This document shows positions 1 through 8,507 of a DNA stretch of 64,000 bases, piece by piece. The first letter of the stretch is position 1. Every line of letters begins with the position of its first letter. Under the pieces are notes generated by a model. The model ran no database searches, was not told the origin of the DNA, and saw nothing but the letters and a program-made list of their open reading frames with translations. This DNA is from Nostoc sp. NIES-3756 (GTDB taxonomy: Bacteria > Cyanobacteriota > Cyanobacteriia > Cyanobacteriales > Nostocaceae): contig NZ_AP017295.1 of assembly GCF_001548375.1 (NCBI RefSeq), positions 1,832,501 to 1,896,500 of the forward strand. The letters are read 5' to 3'. The position numbers and the translations under genes were made by a program.

Positions 1-1137
1 ATTGATCAAATAATTAACAATTCCTTCAACTCCTTCAACATTTATTGGTGTTTGCGGTTTAGGTATTGTTTGATGAGAAAAAATTCCTACATAAAGATTG
101 CCTAGTAATAATTCATATTGAAAAGGCATTTGATTATTTTGGTAGAATTTATAAATGTGTCCTTCAGAACGGATAACAGCGACAACCTTGGCTTCATCGA
201 CTAAGTAATTATGTTCCCAGGTGGGGGAAAGGGTAGCGATCGCCAACGCCGCATCGGAGGGTAAAATATTCCTAAACTTGGATTTTGCAGTATCACCACA
301 ATATATAAGATGTCTACCTAATAGCCATTCATCGCCAGTTTGCACAGTGACTTCATCAGTAACTATTAGTTCTGGTTGGCGTTGAGTTTTCTTGGCTGCT
401 AACTTGGCTTCCTTTTGAGCGATCGCACTTTTGTATGCTAGTATTTGAGCAGTTTTCTGCTTTAAGCGCAACTCCTCTACCAGCTTTACTTGGCGTTCCG
501 CTTCTGCTTTATCTCCCTGTGCCAAAGCTGAGTTGTAAGCCTGCTGTGCCTCCTCTACTAAAGTTCGCTCTTTTGTCCCTGCCCTAGCTATCTGCAATAA
601 TACTGTCGGGCTATCGGCAATGGGTGTACCCTTAATCAGTTGTTTAACTTCTGGGTGAATACTTTTGGCTATTTGTTTACCATGTTGGAAGGTACGTTCT
701 GAATAACCCGCTTCTTTCGCTAACTCCACTGTCCGTTTAGGTGGTGAAATCATTTCACCACCTTTAAAAGTATGCTGATTATCGCCAACCTTTGCCCGTA
801 AGCCCATCCGTTCAAGAATTTGGTCACGTTCTAACCATAATTCTGAGCGTTCTAAAGGTTCTAGCTCATTACGAATCAAGTTTTCATCAATTTCGGCTAA
901 CCGTGCTTGATCAGCATCTTGATAATTGACAACATGACATTCAATTGCCTTTAACCCTAACAACTTACAAGCCGTCAGTCGATGCAGCCCAGCAATTAAA
1001 GTTAGTTTCTGGTCTACCGTGATAGGATTTAACAGACCATTGGTCTTGATTGACTCTTTGAGTTCATCGACTTTCTCACCCTTGACCGGACGACGGTTGC
1101 GACCGATTTTTATTTGGTCTATGGGTACTGTAGGCAT
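1..1137 (-). CDS. ParB N-terminal-domain protein, C-terminus cut by window edge
   Basis: The reading frame is open from an ATG at 1137 to base 1, giving 379 residues without a stop, so the 3' end is outside the window. The first ~100 residues look like a ParB/Sulfiredoxin-type nucleotide-binding domain: an RNRRP start and a GLHR box at residues 50-53 inside a block resembling the ParB 'ITVD..LIAGLHRL' pattern. Residues ~205-250 are Lys/Glu-rich and probably coiled coil. Around residues 268-282 is GDEWLLGRHLIYCGDT, a stretch that in phage-type ParB-methyltransferase fusions joins the ParB part to a DNA methylase. The expected DPPY catalytic motif is not visible after it; LSPTWEH stands there instead. 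It is therefore probably a regulator or plasmid/phage-derived DNA-binding protein with a decayed methylase-like tail rather than a segregation ParB. Its role is not known. Confidence 0.75.
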   Translation of the reverse strand, partial: MPTVPIDQIKIGRNRRPVKGEKVDELKESIKTNGLLNPITVDQKLTLIAGLHRLTACKLLGLKAIECHVVNYQDADQARLAEIDENLIRNELEPLERSELWLERDQILERMGLRAKVGDNQHTFKGGEMISPPKRTVELAKEAGYSERTFQHGKQIAKSIHPEVKQLIKGTPIADSPTVLLQIARAGTKERTLVEEAQQAYNSALAQGDKAEAERQVKLVEELRLKQKTAQILAYKSAIAQKEAKLAAKKTQRQPELIVTDEVTVQTGDEWLLGRHLIYCGDTAKSKFRNILPSDAALAIATLSPTWEHNYLVDEAKVVAVIRSEGHIYKFYQNNQMPFQYELLLGNLYVGIFSHQTIPKPQTPINVEGVEGIVNYLIN

Positions 1138-1570
1138 AGTTAATGGACTTAGTGAAAACACTAAAAACTACGACTAGGATACATTGGATAAGTTTCTTGT
1201 GTGTGTGGAAATGATGATTTTACTGCCAGAAATTATGAGAATGTCTTATAGCACACAGCTAGGGCAAGAATAATGCGTCGATAATACAGTGGTCAATAGG
1301 GTAGTGTCAGCGCAGGTTTCAAGATTAGAGTTTTTCAACGCAGAGAGAAGTATGAGCGGCGGCTTCCGCCGATCATAACTTCGGTGGGGGCGCGGAGGGA
1401 CTCGGAGGGGAGTTTGAGGGAAGTGAGGTAGGAAGTCCCTAGAGCGTGGTTTTAAAGAGCTATATAAGAAAAGAGTTTTTGGTTAATTGCGGATAAGTGC
1501 ATAGCAATTTATCAATCAAACTATCTTGGCTGTTTTCTAGCTAATCACAATTAGAATTTGGAATGAAAAT
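1138..1570. other. Intergenic region with G-rich repeat
   Basis: This 433-bp stretch separates divergently transcribed genes, so it must hold both promoters, but no clear -35/-10 pair stands out. In the middle is a GC-rich segment with a perfect hairpin (GGCGG at 1358-1362, CCGCC at 1366-1370, loop CTT) followed by a G-rich run. It is unlike the AT-rich surroundings and resembles dispersed intergenic repeats of Nostoc genomes. No convincing small ORF was seen. Confidence 0.5.
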
Positions 1571-2773
1571 ATGGCAGTAAATAAGGAACGCCAATTATTT
1601 ATCAAACCCGATGGTCGGTGGAGGTTAATTTTGGCAGCTTCTGTGGCATTGGCAACGGGGTTAATATCTTTTTATACTATATCGTCGAATAGACTGCGAT
1701 CGCCAGTTGAAACCCCGGCTGCTAAATCTCCTAAAGTAGCTCCTGTAAAAGTTGCTGTCACCGCTTTGGGTCGTTTGCAACCAGAAGGAGAAATCACTAC
1801 TTTATCTGCGCCTAGTTCCACTAACGGTATCCGTGTAGACAGACTGTTAGTTAAGGAAGGCGAGGAAATTCAAGCAGGACAAGTATTAGCGTATCTAGAA
1901 GATTATAACCGTGCTACTTCAGCACTGGAACAAGCTTTAGATAAGCTACAAATTGCCAAAGTCAAATTAGCACAGGTCAAAGCTGGCGCTAAACCCGGAG
2001 ACATCGACGCTCAAAAAGCTTCAGTTGCTAATCTACAGTCTCAATTAAAGGGAGAAATTGCTACTCAAGAAGCAACAATTAACCGTATTCAAGCCGAATT
2101 GAATAATGCTCAAACTGAAAATGAGCGCTATCAGAAACTATTTAAAGAAGGTGCGATTTCTGCCTCTGTAGCTGATTCTAAAGCTCTACAAGCCAAAACT
2201 GTAGAACAGCAATTAACAGAAGCTAAAGCCACCCTTAGCCGTACTCAGAACACCCTCGCTGACCAGATTAAAGAAGCCAACGCCAGACTCAACAGTGTCA
2301 AGGAAGTACGGTCTGTAGATGTAGATTTAGCACAAATGGAAGTTAAAAGTGCTGTAACTGCCGTCAAACAAGCCAAAGCCGACCTCGAACTTACTTACAT
2401 TAAAGCTCCTAGAGATGGCAGAATTTTGAAAATTCATGCCAGAGCAGGCGAAGTTATCCCCAGTAATGGATTTGCTGACATCGGTAAAACATCGCAGATG
2501 TATGTAATTGCCGAAGTCTACCAAACTGATATTCAAAATGTACGTGTAGGTCAAAAAGCCACTATTACCAGCACAGCATTTTCTGGTAAATTGCTAGGAA
2601 CCGTTAGAAGTATTGGTTGGCAAGTCGATAAGCAAAGCATCTTCAGCCTCAACCCCAGATCAGACACAGACCGCCGCATCGTTGAGGTCAAAGTTTCTAT
2701 AGATAACCCCGCAGACAGCGAACGGGTAGCACGTTTGACCAACCTACAAGTTGATGTAGCAATTCAAATTTAG
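1571..2773 (+). CDS. DevB-like HlyD-family membrane fusion protein
   Basis: This is a 400-residue periplasmic adaptor of the DevB/HlyD type. It has one N-terminal membrane segment (about residues 18-38), a first lipoyl half-motif near 80-110 (LLVKEGEEIQAGQVLAYLED), a long alpha-helical hairpin predicted as coiled coil (about 112-270), the second lipoyl half at ~275-300 (IKAPRDGRILKIHARAGEVI) and a beta-barrel region to the end. In cyanobacteria such proteins link an inner-membrane ABC exporter to an outer-membrane TolC-like duct; DevB itself exports heterocyst glycolipids. The next gene, 74 bp downstream on the same strand, is the matching DevC-like permease. A DevA-type ATPase gene is not present beside them. 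The substrate cannot be read from the sequence. Confidence 0.88.
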   Translation: MAVNKERQLFIKPDGRWRLILAASVALATGLISFYTISSNRLRSPVETPAAKSPKVAPVKVAVTALGRLQPEGEITTLSAPSSTNGIRVDRLLVKEGEEIQAGQVLAYLEDYNRATSALEQALDKLQIAKVKLAQVKAGAKPGDIDAQKASVANLQSQLKGEIATQEATINRIQAELNNAQTENERYQKLFKEGAISASVADSKALQAKTVEQQLTEAKATLSRTQNTLADQIKEANARLNSVKEVRSVDVDLAQMEVKSAVTAVKQAKADLELTYIKAPRDGRILKIHARAGEVIPSNGFADIGKTSQMYVIAEVYQTDIQNVRVGQKATITSTAFSGKLLGTVRSIGWQVDKQSIFSLNPRSDTDRRIVEVKVSIDNPADSERVARLTNLQVDVAIQI

Positions 2774-2835
2774 TCATTGGTCATTAGTCATTAGTCCATA
2801 GTCAAAAGTCAAATAACAACTGACAACTGACAACT
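2774..2835. repeat. 7-bp repeat array (TCATTAG family)
   Basis: Imperfect heptamers (TCATTGG, TCATTAG, TCCATAG, then CAACTGA units) fill nearly the whole gap between the devB-like and devC-like genes. They belong to the short tandemly repeated repetitive sequences typical of heterocystous cyanobacteria. Confidence 0.8.
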
Positions 2836-2847
2836 AACCCCATCAAT

Positions 2848-4026
2848 ATGAATTTTAAAATCCCTTTGGCCTGGCTACAGTTAGCCCAGCAAAAAATACG
2901 TTTTCTTGTAGCTGTAGCTGGCATTGCTTTTATTGTCTTGCTAATGTTTGTGCAACTTGGGTTTCAAGATGCACTTTACTCTAGTGCTACCGCAGTACAT
3001 CAAAATCTACGCGGTGACTTATTTTTAGTCAGTTCTCAGTATAAATCTTTGACTTCCAATCAAAGCTTTTCTCGAACTCGATTATACCAAGCTTTAGGTT
3101 TTGATGGGGTAGAATCTGTTAGCCCTATGTATCTACAGTTTGCTAAATTAAAAAATCCTGAAACTGGGGAGAAATATTCAATCTATGTTATTGGTTTTGA
3201 CCCAGGACAATCAGTAATAAATATCCCAGAAGTTGAGGAGAATTTAGATAAACTGAAAATTCCTGATGTCATGCTTTTTGACAGAGATTCCCGCCCAGAA
3301 TTTGGCCCTATCGCTGCCAATTTTGATAAAGGAGATAAAGAGCAGACAATTGAAATTTTCCCCTTTGATGCTCCTATTGGCTACAAAGTGAGAGTCGGTG
3401 GGTTATTTAGTTTAGGCCCTTCCTTTGGTGTGGATGGCAACCTAATTGTGAGTGATTCAACCTTCCTGCGGATTAATCCTAATACCCGTCCAGCCGAAAA
3501 AATAGATGTTGGCGCAATTAGACTTAAACCTGGGGCTGATAAAGAAAAAGTAGCTGCTAATTTGGAAGCAAATTTACCTGATGATGTAAGGGTTTTCACT
3601 CGCAAAGGATTTATCGATTTTGAGAAACAGTATTGGTCTGCCAGAACTCCTATAGGTTTTATTTTGAACCTAATGTTAACGATGGCTTCGGTTGTAGGCG
3701 TAGTAATTGTTTATCAAATTCTCTACAGTAACATTGCGACTCAATTTATTGCCTATGCCACACTAAAAGCCATTGGTTATCCTAATAGTTATTTATTAAA
3801 TGTAGTCTTTCAACAAGCTTTAATCTTGGCATTACTTGCTTATATTCCAGGATTTATAGTGTCTGTAGGCTTGTATGATTTTGCGATGGAAGCTACAAAA
3901 TTACCAATTATGATGACAGCAAATAATGCCTTAATTGTTTTTATTTCGGCAGTATTAATGTGTATCACTTCTGGCGCATTAGCTATCAACAAACTACGCT
4001 CCGCAGACCCGGCTGATATTTTTTAG
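2848..4026 (+). CDS. DevC-like ABC transporter permease (FtsX/MacB family)
   Basis: This 392-residue inner-membrane protein has the DevC layout: one membrane segment near residues 17-36, a large periplasmic domain (~45-265), then three membrane segments near 270-292, 318-342 and 362-382. The N-terminal text (PLAWLQLAQQKIRFLVAVAG) and the GLFSLGPSFGVDGNL block near 190-205 are typical of the family. It should form the membrane pore driven by a cytosolic DevA-type ATPase and coupled to the DevB-like adaptor encoded just upstream. No ATPase gene follows; the next gene is an epimerase. The ATPase may be shared with another dev-type cluster elsewhere in the genome. Confidence 0.88.
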   Translation: MNFKIPLAWLQLAQQKIRFLVAVAGIAFIVLLMFVQLGFQDALYSSATAVHQNLRGDLFLVSSQYKSLTSNQSFSRTRLYQALGFDGVESVSPMYLQFAKLKNPETGEKYSIYVIGFDPGQSVINIPEVEENLDKLKIPDVMLFDRDSRPEFGPIAANFDKGDKEQTIEIFPFDAPIGYKVRVGGLFSLGPSFGVDGNLIVSDSTFLRINPNTRPAEKIDVGAIRLKPGADKEKVAANLEANLPDDVRVFTRKGFIDFEKQYWSARTPIGFILNLMLTMASVVGVVIVYQILYSNIATQFIAYATLKAIGYPNSYLLNVVFQQALILALLAYIPGFIVSVGLYDFAMEATKLPIMMTANNALIVFISAVLMCITSGALAINKLRSADPADIF

Positions 4027-4038
4027 AGGCTAGGTGTG

Positions 4039-4105
4039 TCAGTTAACTGTTATCAAGTTATGTTCACTGATAACTGATAACTGTTGACTGTTAACTGATG
4101 AAACT
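4039..4105. repeat. Heptamer/inverted-repeat rich spacer
   Basis: Repeated GTTAACTG, GATAACTG and GTTGACTG units on both orientations fill the spacer between the DevC-like gene and the epimerase gene and can fold on themselves. They are of the same general type as the 7-bp repeats elsewhere in the window. Confidence 0.6.
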
Positions 4106-4126
4106 TTAGTAAAACAATAACGCTGC

Positions 4127-5131
4127 ATGATGAATTTGCAAAATAAGACTCTGCTGATTACTGGGATTGATGAATTTATTGGCTTGCGTGCGGCTGAGTT
4201 AGCGATCGCCCAAGGCATAAAAGTCCGTGGGTTACAAAGTTCTACTAACAAGGAAAAAGCGCAAAAATTGGGCGCTGAGGTGATTGTTGGTAGCATCACT
4301 GATGCAGCGATCGCACAAAAGGCTTGTCAAGGTGTAGATATTGTTCTCCACACTGCACAATTAACTGAAGAAGCTGGCCCTATCGAGAAATTTCGGGAAA
4401 TCAATGTGGCTGGCGCGGTGAATATGGCGAAGGCTGCCAAAAGTACTGGTGTGAAGGCTTTTGTGCATCTTTCCAGCGTTATGGTGTATGGGTTTAATTA
4501 TAGCGATCGCATTACCGAAGACGGGACACTTTTCGCCGATAATAATCCTTACTGCCAAACAAAAATCGAAGCCGAAGCCGAACTCTTACCCTTAAACTCT
4601 CCCTCAGATTTTGGTGTTATTATCATTCGCGCTGGCGATGTTTACGGCCCAGGAAGTATCCCTTGGATAGTCCGTCCGTTATTAATGATGCGGCAAAAAT
4701 TATTCGCCTACGCCAACGACGGACAAGGAATCTTCAATCATCTTTATCTAGATAACCTCATTGATGCCATCTTTTTAGCAATAGAAAAAGAGGCTTACGG
4801 TGAAATCTTTAATATCACCGATGGCGAAGAAACCACCTGGAAAGAATACTTCATGCGCCTAGCAGCAATGGAAAGTTTACCCGCGCCGATGTCTATTCCT
4901 AAAGATGAAATGAAATTGTTCTTGAAACTACGTAATCAAGGACAAAAACTATTTCGTAAAAAAGCCGATATTCTGCCAGAGTCAGTAGATTTTATGACTC
5001 GTCCTCATGCTTATTCTATTGCCAAAGCTCAAAGTTTATTAGATTACAAACCAAAAATAGACTTAGAAGAAGGCTTACGGCAAACAAAAGTATGGGTGCA
5101 GAAAACCGACTTGCAAAAGCTAGTTAAATAG
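4127..5131 (+). CDS. NAD-dependent epimerase/dehydratase (extended SDR)
   Basis: This 334-residue cytosolic enzyme has an N-terminal Rossmann fold, a Ser of the catalytic triad in LSSVMVYG (about residues 120-127) and the Tyr-x3-Lys pair in YCQTK (about 143-147), all features of the extended short-chain dehydrogenase family. The glycine motif near residue 14 reads TGIDEFIG, so the middle glycine of the usual TGxxGFxG is replaced by Glu. Such enzymes act on nucleotide sugars or on sterol/lipid substrates. Genes for a secreted DUF2141 protein and three glycosyltransferases follow on the same strand, which suggests a role in glycan or glycolipid synthesis. The start codon is one of two adjacent ATGs; the substrate is unknown. 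Confidence 0.82.
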   Translation: MMNLQNKTLLITGIDEFIGLRAAELAIAQGIKVRGLQSSTNKEKAQKLGAEVIVGSITDAAIAQKACQGVDIVLHTAQLTEEAGPIEKFREINVAGAVNMAKAAKSTGVKAFVHLSSVMVYGFNYSDRITEDGTLFADNNPYCQTKIEAEAELLPLNSPSDFGVIIIRAGDVYGPGSIPWIVRPLLMMRQKLFAYANDGQGIFNHLYLDNLIDAIFLAIEKEAYGEIFNITDGEETTWKEYFMRLAAMESLPAPMSIPKDEMKLFLKLRNQGQKLFRKKADILPESVDFMTRPHAYSIAKAQSLLDYKPKIDLEEGLRQTKVWVQKTDLQKLVK

Positions 5132-5166
5132 TCGAATTTTTTGTGCCTTGTTTGTCAAGTTTTTGT

Positions 5167-5200
5167 AACCACAGAGGTACGGTTTCTTGTCTCTGTGGTT
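5167..5200. repeat. Perfect 10-bp hairpin upstream of the DUF2141 gene
   Basis: AACCACAGAG (5167-5176) and CTCTGTGGTT (5191-5200) form a perfect stem with a 14-nt loop. No T-run follows on either strand, so it is not a classic terminator. It lies just before the ribosome-binding site of the next gene and could act in mRNA processing or be a dispersed repeat. Confidence 0.6.
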
Positions 5201-5225
5201 AAATTACCCTTAAGGAGTATCATTT

Positions 5226-5693
5226 ATGATGAAACTTTCTCGGTTACGCCATCTTTTATTAGCTTCTTTATTAAGCTTAGGCTGTATTAGTGTAGTAAAT
5301 GCAGAAACTACAACCAAATTAACTGTTGTTGTTAACGGTATCCGCCATCAAAAAGGCGATATTTGCTTCCGTGTATACGCCAGCGAGAAAGGATTTCCGA
5401 TGAGTGATACGAGTGAAGTCCAAAGTGGCTGTACAAAAATTACAGGCAAATCCGTAACCAAACGTTTCTACGGCTTAAAACCCGGTAAATATGCTGTGGC
5501 GATCGTTGATGATCAAAACGGTAATCGTAAACTAGATACAGACTTCTTTGGTATCCCCAAAGAAGGTTTTGGAATATCCAATAATCCTACTGTATCCATA
5601 CAAACAGGGACACCAAAATTTTACAAGTCTAGTTTTACAGTTAGCAAAAACACTACCATCAATATTTCCGTTAAATACTCACTTGACCCCTAG
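5226..5693 (+). CDS. DUF2141 family secreted protein
   Basis: This 155-residue protein begins with a clear signal peptide (positive start, hydrophobic LLLASLLSLGCISVV, likely cleavage after VNA near residue 26). The mature part matches the DUF2141 pattern: GDICFRVYAS near 40-50, the GLKPGKYAVAIVDDQNGN block near 80-97, and FFGIPKEGFGISNN near 105-118. It should be periplasmic or outer-membrane associated with a beta-sandwich fold; its biochemical role is not established. The start is well supported by AAGGAG at 5212-5217, eight bases before the ATG. In many bacteria DUF2141 genes lie beside carotenoid or lipid-modifying and glycosyltransferase genes, as here. Confidence 0.85.
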   Translation: MMKLSRLRHLLLASLLSLGCISVVNAETTTKLTVVVNGIRHQKGDICFRVYASEKGFPMSDTSEVQSGCTKITGKSVTKRFYGLKPGKYAVAIVDDQNGNRKLDTDFFGIPKEGFGISNNPTVSIQTGTPKFYKSSFTVSKNTTINISVKYSLDP

Positions 5694-5708
5694 ATAGAAG
5701 CAGACGAA

Positions 5709-5753
5709 TCAGTTAACAATTATCAGTGAACATATCTGATAACTGTTAACTGA
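5709..5753. repeat. 16-bp inverted repeat (TCAGTTAAC family)
   Basis: The left arm (5709-5724) and right arm (5738-5753) are complementary over 16 bp with one mismatch and a 13-nt loop. No T-run follows. It is probably a hairpin made from the same short repeats as at 4039-4105. Confidence 0.6.
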
Positions 5754-5806
5754 CACTTACTACTCCCTAATTACATAAGGCAAAATTTGCCGGAGACATA
5801 AATGTC

Positions 5807-7066
5807 ATGAAAGAGTTGGCAATATTTTTGTCTAAATCTTTGCTGGGATGGTTAGTTATTCAGGTATGTCTGTCTTTGATATTTTTGTTATATGTGCGGA
5901 CATCGCGCCTCAAAAAATCACCTGATGACCAACTACCCAAAGCTGCGGTAATTCTTTGCCTGCGAGGAGCCGATCCTTTTTTGCCCAGATGTATAGAGGC
6001 GTTACTACAACAAAACTACCCAGAGTACGATTTAAAAATAATTGTTGATAGTCAAGATGACCCAGCTTGGCATATTGCCCATTATACTATCAACAAATTG
6101 GGCAAAGCAAACGTTGAAATAAGTCATTTACGGATGATTCGCCACAACTGTAGTCTTAAATGCAGTTCTTTAATCCAGGCTATTTCTGATTTAGATGATT
6201 CTTATCAGGTAGTTGCTTTAGTAGATGCGGATACAATTGTTCATCCCGACTGGTTGCGTGAATTAGTTAGTCCTTTGGCTGATGCCAAAATTGGTGTAAC
6301 TACGGGTAATCGTTGGTATATACCAAACGGCAATTATTGGGGTTCATTGGTACGTTACACGGGTAATATATCTGCGGTTGTGCAGATGTACTTATTCGGG
6401 ATTCCTTGGGGTGGAACTTTAGCGATAAAAACAGACGTACTGCGGCAAACAGAACTACTGGAAAAGTGGGGGCAAGCTTTTGGCGAAGATTTGATGATGC
6501 ACAATGTACTGAAAAAGCACGGTTTGCGAGTCAAGTTTGTGCCTTCACTGATTATGGTTAATCGGGAAAATTGCGATTTACTGGGTATCCTTGAATATCT
6601 CCAACGCCTCATTCTTTATTCTCGCCTTTATCATCCCCGTTGGCTGGCTATAGTTAGTGAATCTGTTTCTAGTATTTTGTTCCCCACTTTAGCAATTTTC
6701 TTATTTCTGTTGTCATTGGGTGATGCTCAATGGGAAGTAGCAGGTTTATTGCTGCAATCATACAGTATCTATACTTTGGGATTACTTGTACTGATGCTGA
6801 TGATGGAATTGGGAGTACAACCTGTAATTCACGCCCAAGGTCAGCCAAAGACAAAGTTATCAATTGCAACTATCAGTAAGATGATACTGGCAATTCCCCT
6901 AACGCAGTGGGTATATGGTTTAGCGATGATATCTTCCTTGTGGATATCCACAGTTAAATGGCGGGGTATTGTCTACCGAATTTATAGCCCTTGGAATGTC
7001 AGGCTAGTTGAGTATCATCCTTATGATTTTTTGGATCAGCCTGTTGATACCAAGATGTCGCTTTAG
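5807..7066 (+). CDS. Family 2 glycosyltransferase, ceramide-glucosyltransferase-like (copy 1)
   Basis: This 419-residue membrane-anchored glycosyltransferase has an N-terminal membrane segment (about residues 8-28), a GT-A catalytic domain with LVDADTIVHPDWL (DxD-type motif near 140-150), a GEDLMMH motif near 226-232 that supplies the third acidic residue, and a (Q)xxLILYSRLYHPRW stretch near 265-280 that fits the Q/RxxRW signature. Membrane segments follow at about 288-305, 318-340 and 360-382. This pattern is that of the GT21/HpnI-like group, which glycosylates ceramide or other lipid acceptors at the cytoplasmic membrane. It is followed by a close paralogue (7217-8473). The lipid acceptor and sugar donor are not known. 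Confidence 0.85.
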   Translation: MKELAIFLSKSLLGWLVIQVCLSLIFLLYVRTSRLKKSPDDQLPKAAVILCLRGADPFLPRCIEALLQQNYPEYDLKIIVDSQDDPAWHIAHYTINKLGKANVEISHLRMIRHNCSLKCSSLIQAISDLDDSYQVVALVDADTIVHPDWLRELVSPLADAKIGVTTGNRWYIPNGNYWGSLVRYTGNISAVVQMYLFGIPWGGTLAIKTDVLRQTELLEKWGQAFGEDLMMHNVLKKHGLRVKFVPSLIMVNRENCDLLGILEYLQRLILYSRLYHPRWLAIVSESVSSILFPTLAIFLFLLSLGDAQWEVAGLLLQSYSIYTLGLLVLMLMMELGVQPVIHAQGQPKTKLSIATISKMILAIPLTQWVYGLAMISSLWISTVKWRGIVYRIYSPWNVRLVEYHPYDFLDQPVDTKMSL

Positions 7067-7135
7067 TCATTTGTCATTAGTCCATAGTTAACCCTGAGCG
7101 TAGCCGAAGGGTCAACAGTCCATAGTCCATAGTTA
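7067..7135. repeat. Heptamer repeats with embedded hairpin
   Basis: TCATTAG/TCCATAG heptamers surround a small hairpin (ACCCT...AGGGT around a GAGCGTAGCCGA core). The core is a member of the 'GAGCgtagTCGA' dispersed repeats also seen near 21630 and 49069-49169. Confidence 0.6.
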
Positions 7136-7216
7136 TTCCCCCTCACCTCCTGTTTCCCCTCCCAGGAGGGGCTAGGGGTGGGTTACTCCCTCATCCCTTA
7201 CACCCTTAAATCAAAA

Positions 7217-8473
7217 ATGGATGATTTGGTAATTTTGATATCTAAATTTTTGGTGATTTGGTTAGTTTTTCAAGTGTGTTCGGTATTAATATTTATGTGG
7301 TATTTGAACTCAGGTTCAAAAAACTTACCCGATGAACTTTTACCGAAAACCGCAGTTTTATTGTGTCTTAGGGGGGCAGATCCTTTTTTAGGGGATTGTT
7401 TGCGATCGCTCCTTAAACAAAACTATCCCCAGTATGGCTTAAAATTGATTATCGATAGTGAAGAAGACCCAGCTTGGGAAGTTGCTCAAAATGTCATCCA
7501 TGAAGTAGGCGCAACTAACATCTTCATGAGTCGTTTACGGTCTGTACGTCGAACTTGTAGCCTTAAATGCAGTTCTTTAGTGCAAGCTGTTTCAGAATTA
7601 GACGATTCCTATAAGGTTGTGGCTTTGGTAGATGCTGATGCTGTCGTCCATCCAAATTGGTTGCGAGAGTTAGTTAGCCCTTTAACTCATCCCAGTGTGG
7701 GTGCAACTACGGGTAATCGCTGGTACGTGCCTACAGGTAGGTATTGGGGTACTTTGGTACGCTATATCTGGAATGTTTCGGCGATCGTGCAGATGTACCT
7801 ATATGGCATTCCTTGGGGTGGGACTTTGGCTATAAAAAGAGAAGTCCTACACCAAACAGGATTGTTGGAAAGGTGGGGGCAAGCTTTTGGTGAAGACACG
7901 ATGATACGTAGTGTCTTAGCTAAATATAACCTCAAGGTCAAGTTTGTCCCTTCTTTAATTATGCTCAATCGTGAGGAGTCCGATTTACCGAGTTTAAAAT
8001 ACTGGTTTCAGCGTCAACTTTTGGCTTCTCGCCTCTACCATCCTTGGTGGTGGGCGGTAGTTACTGATGCTGTTTTCACTATATTAGTACCTCAAATCCT
8101 CCTTGTAGTTTGGTTTTTTGCCTTCTTGGGTGGGCAAGGGGATACAGCTATTTTTGCATTGACTTGGTATGTCATCTATATCACAGCATTAGTGATGCTG
8201 ATGCTGTTTTTAGAGTTGGTTGTGCAACCAGTAATTAGTTCCCAAGGTAAACCTATAACCCAGTTGTCATTGCCTTTGATTTTGAGGATGTGGGTAGGAA
8301 TGCCCCTCACACATTGGATTTATGGGTGGGCGATGGTGGCTTCTTTGAAGATGCAAACCGTTAATTGGCGGGGTGTAACTTACGAAGTTAATGGGCCTTG
8401 GAATATTCAGTTAGTCGAATATCGTCCTTACGAAACAGTAGATCAGCCGGGCGATCGCCAAATTTCTTTGTAA
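7217..8473 (+). CDS. Family 2 glycosyltransferase, ceramide-glucosyltransferase-like (copy 2)
   Basis: This is a paralogue of the enzyme encoded at 5807-7066, colinear over its whole length: the same N-terminal membrane segment, LVDADAVVHPNWL, AFGEDTMIR and QRQLLASRLYHPWW motifs and the same C-terminal membrane segments and end (LVEYRPYETVDQPG). I chose the ATG at 7217 because it aligns with the first residues of copy 1; the frame also extends upstream to a GTG at 7178, but that part (GYSLIPYTLKSK) has no counterpart and runs into repeat-like DNA. Tandem duplication with divergence suggests two acceptors or donors, or successive sugar additions to one lipid. Confidence 0.85.
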   Translation: MDDLVILISKFLVIWLVFQVCSVLIFMWYLNSGSKNLPDELLPKTAVLLCLRGADPFLGDCLRSLLKQNYPQYGLKLIIDSEEDPAWEVAQNVIHEVGATNIFMSRLRSVRRTCSLKCSSLVQAVSELDDSYKVVALVDADAVVHPNWLRELVSPLTHPSVGATTGNRWYVPTGRYWGTLVRYIWNVSAIVQMYLYGIPWGGTLAIKREVLHQTGLLERWGQAFGEDTMIRSVLAKYNLKVKFVPSLIMLNREESDLPSLKYWFQRQLLASRLYHPWWWAVVTDAVFTILVPQILLVVWFFAFLGGQGDTAIFALTWYVIYITALVMLMLFLELVVQPVISSQGKPITQLSLPLILRMWVGMPLTHWIYGWAMVASLKMQTVNWRGVTYEVNGPWNIQLVEYRPYETVDQPGDRQISL

Positions 8474-8507
8474 TTTTTCTCTAAAAAATACGCAAATTAC
8501 TAAAAAT

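Noticed and set aside
1138..1570. NtcA-type GTAN8TAC sites in upstream regions
   Set aside because: No exact GTA-N8-TAC with a correctly placed -10 box was found upstream of the genes I checked by eye (devB-like, oxygenase, dps).
7178..7216. Upstream GTG start for the second GT2 gene
   Set aside because: Residues before 7217 have no counterpart in the paralogue and lie in repeat-like DNA.
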